This document shows, piece by piece, positions 1 through 5,986 of a stretch of DNA of 8,105 bases. The stretch spans positions 1-8,105 of the forward strand of contig CAMCQX010000058.1 in the NCBI GenBank assembly GCA_945876985.1. Direction: 5' to 3'. How positions within the stretch are numbered: the first letter of the stretch is position 1; the number at the start of each line of letters is the position of its first letter. The notes under the pieces are model-generated. The model saw nothing but the letters and a program-made list of their open reading frames with translations, was not told where the DNA came from and did no database searches. The translations under genes were made by a program, and so were the position numbers. The stretch comes from Chitinophaga pinensis (lineage in GTDB: Bacteria > Bacteroidota > Bacteroidia > UKL13-3).

Positions 1-2393
1 GTTTTTGAAATAGCACCACTTAAAAAAGGTTGAGCAGCGGCCATCATTCTAATATGACCTGTTGCGGCTATGTATCTTTCGCCTTTATTGCCACATTTAT
101 TGGCACAATCAAATACTGGTAAATGTTCGTCTTTTAAATAAGGCGCACCTTCTACTGTCATGGTTCCGCATATATAATCGTTGGCTTCTTCTATTTCTGT
201 TTTAGTAAACCCTAATTTACGCAGTAAATTAAATGAATGACTATTATAATCAGCTTCTGTAAATCCTAAACGTTGCAAACAAGCTTCGCCTAAAGTCCAA
301 TGATTAAATACAAAACCAATTTCAAAAGCACCCGCAGCGGCTTTGTCTATTATTTCAATTTCCTCATTGTTAAATCCATGGAATTTTAAACTTTCAGGAT
401 TAATATGTGGCGCACCTTTTATAGATGCATGTCCGATGGCATATTTTTCTATAATATCAATTTCTGCTTGTTTGTAACCTAAGTTTTTTAAGGCCGCTGG
501 CACTCCAGAATTAATGATTTTAAAATAACCACCACCCGATAATTTTTTGAATTTTACTAAAGCAAAATCAGGCTCAATTCCAGTAGTATCACAATCCATT
601 ACCAAACCAATAGTTCCAGTAGGAGCTATCACAGTAGCTTGTGCATTTCTGTAACCATATTGCTCGCCCATTTGAACTGCTTTGTCCCAAGCATTGGTAG
701 CCGCAGTTAATAAATAATCAGGGCAATATTTAGGATCTATTCCTACTGGTTTTACTGTAATTCCTTCGTAAGCTTCTGGTGTGTTATAAGCTGCATAACG
801 GTGGTTACGCATTACACGTAACATGTGTTTTTTGTTTTCTTCGTAACGGGTAAATGTACCCAAATATTTAGCCATTTCGGCCGAAGTTTGATAAGCAACT
901 CCATTTAAAATAGCGGTTATTGCTCCGCAAATAGCAAATCCTTTTGGTGAATCGTAAGGAATTCCAGCTATCATTAACATAGAGCCTAAGTTAGCATAAC
1001 CTAAACCTAAAGTCCTGTAATCGTATGAAAGTTGTGCTACTTCTTTGGAAGGAAACTGCGCCATTAACACTGATATTTCTAATACCATAGTCCATAACCT
1101 GCTGCTGTGTTCAAAGCCTTTTACATCAAAAGTTAAAGTATCAGCATCAAAGTATTTCATTAAATTGAGCGAAGCTAAATTACAAGCTGTATTGTCCAAA
1201 AACATGTATTCCGAACAAGGGTTAGAAGCATTTATTCTACCACCTTCAGGACAAGTATGCCATTCGTTTATGGTAGAATCATATTGTACACCAGGATCGG
1301 CACAAGCCCAAGCTGCATCGGCTATCATATCCCACATTTCTTTTGATGGAATCGATTTAATGGTTTTGCCGTTTGATCTTCCTGTTAAATTCCAATCTTT
1401 TCCTTCATTTAAAGCATGAAAAAACGAATGAGGAATGCGCACTGAATTATTTGAATTTTGACCAGAAACTGTTGCATAAGCTTCGCCTTCATAATCGCTT
1501 GCATAGCCTGCGGCAATAAGAGCTGCCACTTTCTTTTCTTCATTTTTTTTCCAATTAATGAACTCCACTATTTCGGGATGGTCTAAGTCTAAGCAAACCA
1601 TTTTAGCGGCTCTACGTGTAGTTCCACCCGATTTTATTGCGCCAGCAGCCCTGTCACCTATTTTTAAAAAACTCATTAATCCCGATGAAGTTCCACCGCC
1701 ACTTAATTTTTCTGATGAACCTCTAATTTTTGAATAATTAGTTCCAACACCAGAACCGTATTTAAATATTCGGGCCTCACGAACCCAAAGGTCCATAATT
1801 CCACCATCGTTTACCAAATCATCATCCACCGAAAGTATAAAGCAAGCATGCGGTTGAGGACGTTCATATGCTGAAGTTGATTTTTCTAATTCACCAGTTC
1901 TAGGATTTACAAAATAATGTCCTTGCGGCTTTCCAGTAATTCCATATGAGCTATGCAAACCAGTATTGAACCATTGTGGGGAGTTTGGTGCAGCATATTG
2001 ACCAACGATCATAAATGCCATTTCTTCATAAAAAATTTGCGCATCATCTCTTGAGTCAAAGTATCCATATTCTTCGCCCCATTTCATCCAACAATGAGCC
2101 ATTCTATGCGCTACTTGTTTTACGCTTGTTTCTTGTCCAAGGGTTCCGTCAGGCTGGGGAACTCCTGCTTTTCTAAAATATTTTTGTGCCAACACATCAG
2201 TAGCCACTTGACTCCACGAGCTAGGAACTTCCACATTCTTCAATTCAAATACTACACTTCCATTGGTGTTTTTTATAATAGAAGTACGATAGTCATATTC
2301 AAACATATCATATGGACTCACACCTTCTTTGGTAAAATGTCTTTCAATTTTTAGACCTTTAGTCTCGCTAGTTTTTTTTGTTGACTTGCTCAT
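1..2393 (-). CDS. nrdJ: Adenosylcobalamin-dependent (class II) ribonucleotide reductase, C-terminus outside window
   Basis: Reduces ribonucleotides to deoxyribonucleotides in the cytoplasm, using coenzyme B12 to make the thiyl radical, so it needs neither oxygen nor a small subunit. The reading frame is open from ATG at 2393 to the window edge (797 codons). Visible motifs: PHACFIL with Cys184, the first redox cysteine; NPCSE at 391-395, with Asn391, the radical Cys393 and Glu395; Cys404 in [10 protein letters not shown], the second redox cysteine, 11 residues after Cys393 as in known class II enzymes; [11 protein letters not shown] from 590; and [11 protein letters not shown] at 787-797. The start is supported by the family-typical N-terminus ([19 protein letters not shown]). 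No ATP-cone precedes the catalytic core and no intein interrupts it. The missing part should carry the C-terminal CxxC-type cysteines that re-reduce the active site. It is divergent from the prenyltransferase gene. Recognition of the family is secure; the exact substrate level (di- or triphosphate) is inferred. Confidence 0.96.
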   Translation of the reverse strand, partial: MSKSTKKTSETKGLKIERHFTKEGVSPYDMFEYDYRTSIIKNTNGSVVFELKNVEVPSSWSQVATDVLAQKYFRKAGVPQPDGTLGQETSVKQVAHRMAHCWMKWGEEYGYFDSRDDAQIFYEEMAFMIVGQYAAPNSPQWFNTGLHSSYGITGKPQGHYFVNPRTGELEKSTSAYERPQPHACFILSVDDDLVNDGGIMDLWVREARIFKYGSGVGTNYSKIRGSSEKLSGGGTSSGLMSFLKIGDRAAGAIKSGGTTRRAAKMVCLDLDHPEIVEFINWKKNEEKKVAALIAAGYASDYEGEAYATVSGQNSNNSVRIPHSFFHALNEGKDWNLTGRSNGKTIKSIPSKEMWDMIADAAWACADPGVQYDSTINEWHTCPEGGRINASNPCSEYMFLDNTACNLASLNLMKYFDADTLTFDVKGFEHSSRLWTMVLEISVLMAQFPSKEVAQLSYDYRTLGLGYANLGSMLMIAGIPYDSPKGFAICGAITAILNGVAYQTSAEMAKYLGTFTRYEENKKHMLRVMRNHRYAAYNTPEAYEGITVKPVGIDPKYCPDYLLTAATNAWDKAVQMGEQYGYRNAQATVIAPTGTIGLVMDCDTTGIEPDFALVKFKKLSGGGYFKIINSGVPAALKNLGYKQAEIDIIEKYAIGHASIKGAPHINPESLKFHGFNNEEIEIIDKAAAGAFEIGFVFNHWTLGEACLQRLGFTEADYNSHSFNLLRKLGFTKTEIEEANDYICGTMTVEGAPYLKDEHLPVFDCANKCGNKGERYIAATGHIRMMAAAQPFLSGAISK

Positions 2394-2419
2394 GTGTTAC
2401 AAAGTGTTATTGACGTGTT
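2394..2419 (-). promoter_or_regulatory. Three helically phased AACAC repeats before nrdJ
   Basis: Read in the nrdJ direction, AACAC occurs at 2419-2415, 2408-2404 and 2398-2394, the last directly touching the ATG. The steps are 11 and 10 bp, about one helical turn, so all copies face the same side of the DNA. This arrangement is typical of repeated half-sites for a regulator, or the copies could act in the mRNA leader. It does not match the NrdR box consensus well. The repeat is seen directly; a regulatory role is inference. Confidence 0.3.
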
Positions 2420-2660
2420 TTTTTATTAAAGAAACTATTAAAGCTAAAAATTATTTATGGTTTTAAATGATAGCGATAATGGGTCAATCAAAAGTGCAAG
2501 GTTCAAAACACATTTTCAAATTGGTATATCCACATATTTTTTTCTAGCACCTTGCAAGGGCTATATTTATTGAATGTTGGGCTGTGCATAAGGTATTTTC
2601 GCACATTTTTTTTCCCAATGTTAACAAGCATCTAGCAATTTGGGAGTAAACACTTTGTAA
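2397..2660. repeat. 12-bp inverted repeat pair in the nrdJ upstream region
   Basis: TTACAAAGTGTT at 2397-2408 is exactly the reverse complement of AACACTTTGTAA at 2649-2660. The match ends abruptly at both sides. The arms are about 240 bp apart, so a hairpin is unlikely; two oppositely oriented copies of a protein-binding site is the simpler idea. In this AT-rich background a chance match cannot be excluded. Confidence 0.35.
2526..2591. promoter_or_regulatory. Candidate DnaA-box pair flanking a palindrome
   Basis: TGTGCATAA at 2583-2591 is a perfect DnaA box (TTATNCACA) on the minus strand. ATATCCACA at 2526-2534 differs from the same consensus at one position and lies on the plus strand, so the two face each other. 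Between them, TAGCaCCTTG at 2545-2554 pairs with CAAGGGCTA at 2555-2563, giving a 9-bp palindrome with one extra A. The half-site TGCAAGG recurs at 2495-2501. DnaA is known to regulate ribonucleotide reductase genes in Escherichia coli, which makes a link to nrdJ reasonable but unproven. Confidence 0.3.
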
Positions 2661-2851
2661 TTTTTTTGTCTATTATAAAATACAAATTTTTTTAGTAAAA
2701 ATAGCAGTTTGAAACATTAAAACCATTTAACACAAAAACTGATATACAATGATTTGTGAAATGTGTTTTACAATTTTAAAAACGAGTATTTCTAAAATTT
2801 ACTTGAACAATTAAGTTTATGAAAATTAAATATATAATAATTAAGCCTCAC

Positions 2852-2884
2852 TTTATAATTTAACAAAAAAAATTACTTTATTTG
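2852..2884 (+). promoter_or_regulatory. Weak candidate Bacteroidota promoter for the GGGP synthase gene
   Basis: TTTATTTG at 2877-2884 matches the Bacteroidota -7 consensus TAnnTTTG at all fixed positions but one. A TTTA lies 21 bp upstream at 2852-2855, where the -33 TTTG would be. Transcription from here would start near 2890, after the out-of-frame ATG at 2887 and before the TTG at 2918, which fits the TTG start. The region is so A/T-rich that such partial matches are common. Confidence 0.22.
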
Positions 2885-2917
2885 CCATGAAAAGCATTTC
2901 AATAGAAAGCCAATATT

Positions 2918-3676
2918 TTGACAAAACAAATACTACATCACTTAAATCAAAAAAGACAAAATAAGCAAAAGCAATTAGCTGTTTTAATTGACCCCGACAG
3001 TGTTTTGAATGAAGCGCAATTAATTCAAACTTGTAAGCTTTGCAATGAGGCAAAAGTAGATTTGATATTGGTTGGTGGAAGTTTAATTACCAATGGTTTT
3101 TGGAATAAAAGTATTTCAATTATTAAATCGGTAACTGAAATTCCGGTATTATTATTTCCAGGAAATATTATGCAAGTGCATGATGAAGCCGATGCCATTT
3201 TATTTTTAAGTATGATTAGCGGCCGTAATCCTGATTTGTTAATTGGCAAACATGTATTGGCAGCGCCAGGTTTAAAAAAATCAGGCATTGAGGTTATTCC
3301 TACTGCATACATGATTGTAGATGGTGGAAACATTACCAGTGTAATGTACATGAGTAATACCACACCCATTCCTGCAGATAAAAATAATATTGCAGTATGC
3401 ACAGCAATGGCTGGCGAAATGTTAGGACTAAAAGTTATGTATATGGATGCAGGAAGTGGTGCCAATAATCCTATTTCTACTTCTATGATTCAAGATATAA
3501 AAAATGCAATAGATTTACCACTATTTATAGGTGGTGGAATTAGAAGTATAGAACAAGCTTTGGCTACCGCCAATGCTGGTGCCGATGTAGTAGTAGTTGG
3601 TAATGCATTTGAAAAAAATCCTGAACTAATTTTAGCCATTAGCAACGCCATTCATGGTGTGGCAAGTGCTCACTAA
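2918..3676 (+). CDS. Geranylgeranylglyceryl/heptaprenylglyceryl phosphate synthase, group II (PcrB family)
   Basis: A TIM-barrel prenyltransferase that joins a polyprenyl diphosphate to sn-glycerol-1-phosphate, making the ether bond typical of archaeal-type lipids; bacterial group-II members are known in Bacteroidota. Motifs along its 252 residues: AVLIDPD at 21-27 with the Mg-binding aspartates, LVGGS at 51-55, FPGN at 80-83, GKHVLAAPGLKKSGIEVIPT at 110-129, MYMDAGSGA at 174-182, IGGGIRS at 204-210 and VVVGN at 225-229 (phosphate-binding loops). Length and ends fit the family. Asp177 stands where many relatives have Glu (YLEAGSG), a conservative change. The start is uncertain: TTG at 2918 gives the family-typical N-terminus, an in-frame TAG at 2903-2905 rules out anything longer, and the first in-frame ATG (codon 85) is far inside the barrel. 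ATT at 2915 is another option. The prenyl chain length used cannot be read from the sequence. Confidence 0.93.
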   Translation: MTKQILHHLNQKRQNKQKQLAVLIDPDSVLNEAQLIQTCKLCNEAKVDLILVGGSLITNGFWNKSISIIKSVTEIPVLLFPGNIMQVHDEADAILFLSMISGRNPDLLIGKHVLAAPGLKKSGIEVIPTAYMIVDGGNITSVMYMSNTTPIPADKNNIAVCTAMAGEMLGLKVMYMDAGSGANNPISTSMIQDIKNAIDLPLFIGGGIRSIEQALATANAGADVVVVGNAFEKNPELILAISNAIHGVASAH

Positions 3677-4800
3677 AAAGCTTCGTTCATGGTAAAATAA
3701 AATCCTTGAATTCCATTTTCTCCTCTACCATAATCTATTCTGATATTTACATGTTCGCGCCTGATGGCAATGGCACTAAAACCTATTCCATAATTTGGTT
3801 TTATATTAGTAAATAACAAGGAACTTTGATTGGCTACATTTCCAAATCCACCAAAGAAAGTTAATGATATGGGTCCCCAAACTTTTTTCCTTAATTCTGC
3901 TTGAAAAGCCATGGCATGATGGTCTCTAAACCTACCATTATAATACCCTCGCATGAATGATTCACTGCCAATTGTAGCCAATTGTTTAAAAGGAATATTG
4001 CCATCGTTTAAGTTAGCAAAACCTTGCAAAGCCAACACATTTTCATTCCAAAGTTTAATGTATTTTCGGGCATCTATGCTTAAGTTGTTAAAGTTAAATT
4101 CACTACCAAATACTGCTTGATTAAAAAGGGTTGTAATGTCAACAAAATGGCCTTTGGTGGGGTAATAAATTTGGTTTCTGGTATCAAAACTTACCACCAA
4201 ACCTAAGCCAGATGTAAAGCTACCATTATTGCCAACAACTTCCTTTTTTTCAAACAAAGAATCTCCTTTAAAATTGAAACCATTTGTTAAATTTTGCTCC
4301 GATTGAATTCCTAAATAAATGCCTTTAAATACTTGTTTCGTTACACGTAACTGCAACCTGTTTTGTGAAAAATCGTATAGAGCTTTATTTGAATTTGGTG
4401 TTTCGTTTCCTATACCCCAATAATACTCATTGAACTTTCTAAAAGTATAACTTGCTTTGATATTATACTTGTTATTTTTGGTAAATAAATCAATATAAGG
4501 CCTAATGCTGTATTGGTCTAGCTCAGTAGTTTGTGCATTTAATCTGATTAAAGAAGGACGTGTATTTGAATCGTTTTTATTTCGGTATAAATACACCAAA
4601 CTCATACCTAATTGCCAACCCGTTTCGGGTGATACACCCCAAATAGGAACGGCAAAAAAAGAATTCTTTTTAGGCTTTGCCGAATCGCCTTCTATTTTAT
4701 CATACATTTTATCCATCATTTTTTCCAATTTCGATTGGCCAAAAGCCAAGGAAGAAAACGTTATAAAAAAGAGAATAAGTAGGATGTTTTTTTTTGTCAT
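3673..4800 (-). CDS. Omp85/BamA-family outer-membrane beta-barrel protein lacking POTRA domains
   Basis: A 375-residue outer-membrane protein resembling the bacterial surface antigen (Omp85) barrel. Residues 1-22 form a signal peptide: MTKKN, then a hydrophobic run, then a site near SSLAFGQ. A short charged segment (about 23-45) leads straight into the barrel, with no room for POTRA domains. Family marks are the DTRNQIYYPTKGHF strand at 206-219, the conserved Omp85 loop-6-like MRGYYNGRF at 283-291, RIDYGRG at 354-360, and a terminal aromatic (YFTMNEAF) as in barrels inserted by the BAM machinery. ATG at 4800 is chosen because it begins the signal peptide; the frame extends to a TTG at 4842, but those extra residues would spoil it. 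It lies 51 bp after the DUF4421-like gene in the same direction, so the two are probably co-transcribed. Its TAG overlaps the convergent synthase TAA. Its substrate or partner is unknown. Confidence 0.85.
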   Translation of the reverse strand: MTKKNILLILFFITFSSLAFGQSKLEKMMDKMYDKIEGDSAKPKKNSFFAVPIWGVSPETGWQLGMSLVYLYRNKNDSNTRPSLIRLNAQTTELDQYSIRPYIDLFTKNNKYNIKASYTFRKFNEYYWGIGNETPNSNKALYDFSQNRLQLRVTKQVFKGIYLGIQSEQNLTNGFNFKGDSLFEKKEVVGNNGSFTSGLGLVVSFDTRNQIYYPTKGHFVDITTLFNQAVFGSEFNFNNLSIDARKYIKLWNENVLALQGFANLNDGNIPFKQLATIGSESFMRGYYNGRFRDHHAMAFQAELRKKVWGPISLTFFGGFGNVANQSSLLFTNIKPNYGIGFSAIAIRREHVNIRIDYGRGENGIQGFYFTMNEAF

Positions 4801-4851
4801 GGAATTAAATATTATTGCTCGCAATAAATACTGTAATAGCAAATATAATCC

Positions 4852-5901
4852 TTACAACCATTTTATTTTAGGAATTAGTTTATAGAATCTATAACCAGCG
4901 TTTATTCCAATGCTGTTTGATTGAAAAGCTACAAAGTTAGGATAGCCAAAAGCATTTAAATTACCATCGTAAGTAACAAAAAGATTCCAAAAATATTTAT
5001 GTCCGTTTTTGCCAATCGATAATTTAGCATGTGTATCAAATTCAAAACTGGCTCCTGTTTCAAAATCTTTGAGATTATTTATTTTATAACTTGCAATTCC
5101 TAATCCCAAAAATGCCGAAGGAGAAATAAACCATTTACCACCTTTTAAGCAAAAGTTATAGGCATATCCTGGTCTAAAATTTAATCGCCAAAGGCGTAAA
5201 TAATTCATACCTGTAAGTACACCGTAGTTTTTAAAACTGTCAATTTTATTAGGAATTAATGACGAATCTGCACGAATAGATTTATAGCCAACATTACACA
5301 AAACCAAGAACGATCCAGACGATTTTTTTTGAAACTCGGCCATGGAAAGTGCACTGCGATAAGAGAATTTTTTGTAGTTAAAATTATAGAAAAAGTTTAA
5401 ACCATGGTCATCAATTTTAGCATCGGGCCTTATTGATACTGTAGTGTCATTTCCCCGTGTTCGGTATACACCATTGAAGGAACGAGAATATATTTCGCCA
5501 CCGCCCCACATTTGATAATAACTGAATGAAAAGTCGTAATAATTGGTTTTTCCAAAGCGTCCTTCATTGCCATTTGTTCTTGGCACTTGAACACCAAAAG
5601 CAACTGTAAAATATTTTAAACCTAAACTTACACCTGTTTGTAAACTACTATTTGGGGTAATTTTTATTACCTCTTTTGATTCCGAAAACCTGGGTGGATT
5701 GATATAAAAACCAAAATCATTTAACCAAGTATTTGTTTGAATATTGTATGGACGTTCAAATTGTGTAATGTAATTGGTATCTTTTTGGGCAAGCACATTT
5801 GAACAAAATAAAGACAAAACAAAAACAATTACAAAGCACTTTTTTGTAACTGTTTTAATTGAAAATATTGTTTTCAAATTGGTATTCATTTTATATTTCA
5901 T
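4852..5901 (-). CDS. DUF4421-like outer-membrane beta-barrel protein
   Basis: A 349-residue exported protein with alternating hydrophobic/aromatic beta strands throughout, consistent with an outer-membrane barrel. The N-terminus has Lys-rich residues 1-21, a hydrophobic core CFVIVFVLSLFCSNV (22-36) and a probable signal peptidase site VLA|Q near 38-39. The segment ITPNSSLQTGVSLGLKYFTV (81-100), followed by GKTNYYDFSFSYYQMWGG, resembles the DUF4421 family of Bacteroidota, recognised from memory and not by search. Function is unknown. Start: ATG at 5901 is used; ATG at 5889 gives a shorter signal peptide and is equally possible. The frame continues to a GTG at 5922, but that would encode part of the palindromic repeat. 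It is 51 bp ahead of the Omp85-like gene and downstream of asnS. No clear promoter was seen before it, so it may rely on read-through from asnS or on an unrecognised promoter. Confidence 0.72.
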   Translation of the reverse strand: MKYKMNTNLKTIFSIKTVTKKCFVIVFVLSLFCSNVLAQKDTNYITQFERPYNIQTNTWLNDFGFYINPPRFSESKEVIKITPNSSLQTGVSLGLKYFTVAFGVQVPRTNGNEGRFGKTNYYDFSFSYYQMWGGGEIYSRSFNGVYRTRGNDTTVSIRPDAKIDDHGLNFFYNFNYKKFSYRSALSMAEFQKKSSGSFLVLCNVGYKSIRADSSLIPNKIDSFKNYGVLTGMNYLRLWRLNFRPGYAYNFCLKGGKWFISPSAFLGLGIASYKINNLKDFETGASFEFDTHAKLSIGKNGHKYFWNLFVTYDGNLNAFGYPNFVAFQSNSIGINAGYRFYKLIPKIKWL

Positions 5902-5907
5902 GTAGTT

Positions 5908-5978
5908 CGTCATTGCGATCACGCGTGAGTGGCAATCCTATAAAAAGGAGAGATTGCTTCACTACGTTCGCAATGACG
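5908..5978. repeat. Imperfect palindromic intergenic repeat ('CGTCATTGCGA' type)
   Basis: The 71-bp element is bounded by perfect 11-bp arms, CGTCATTGCGA at 5908-5918 and TCGCAATGACG at 5968-5978. The inner arms continue the pairing imperfectly: GTGAGTGGCAATC on the left against GATTGCTTCACTAC on the right, around an A/G-rich loop. Its base composition is clearly richer in G+C than the flanks. Sequences of this CATTGCGA...AGCAATC type recur as dispersed palindromic repeats in many bacterial genomes, as I recall them. It begins 8 bp past the asnS stop and ends 6 bp before the DUF4421-like start, so it fills the spacer and could act as a terminator or attenuating hairpin. No transposase is nearby. 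Confidence 0.75.
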
Positions 5979-5986
5979 TTTATATG

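Larger units (their letters stand above)
2394..2917. other. Long divergent intergenic region, no gene
   Basis: This 524-bp, very AT-rich gap lies between the divergent nrdJ and GGGP synthase genes. Both strands lack a plausible protein gene, tRNA or other recognisable structured RNA. No B12 box (GCCACTG or its complement) is present, so there is no sign of a cobalamin riboswitch. What can be seen is clustered on the nrdJ side: three AACAC repeats abutting the start codon, a 12-bp inverted repeat (2397-2408 and 2649-2660), a palindrome at 2545-2563 flanked by DnaA-box-like sequences, and a 6-bp stem TCCCAA/TTGGGA (2613-2618 and 2640-2645). The stretch 2661-2850 holds only A/T runs. No exact TAnnTTTG element points towards nrdJ. 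Confidence 0.8.

Noticed and set aside
1045..1419. Plus-strand open frame inside nrdJ
   Set aside because: It is antisense to the strongly recognisable NPCSE region of nrdJ and the translation resembles no family. The same applies to the plus-strand frame at 2094-2354.
1..2393. Intein in nrdJ
   Set aside because: Inteins are frequent in this family, but here the frame passes through the NPCSE, APTGT and AQPF motifs at normal spacing with no insertion.
2394..2917. Cobalamin riboswitch controlling the B12-dependent reductase
   Set aside because: No B12 box (GCCACTG or complement) and no multi-helix G/C-rich core are visible in the gap.
2853..3465. Minus-strand open frames over the GGGP synthase gene (2853-3053 and 3025-3465)
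   Set aside because: They are antisense shadows of a clear TIM-barrel gene.
4801..4842. Longer Omp85-like protein starting at TTG 4842
   Set aside because: The extra 14 residues would precede and disturb a standard signal peptide that begins exactly at ATG 4800.
5902..5922. Longer DUF4421-like protein starting at GTG 5922
   Set aside because: The added codons are translated from the palindromic repeat, and two ATG codons lie just downstream at 5901 and 5889.
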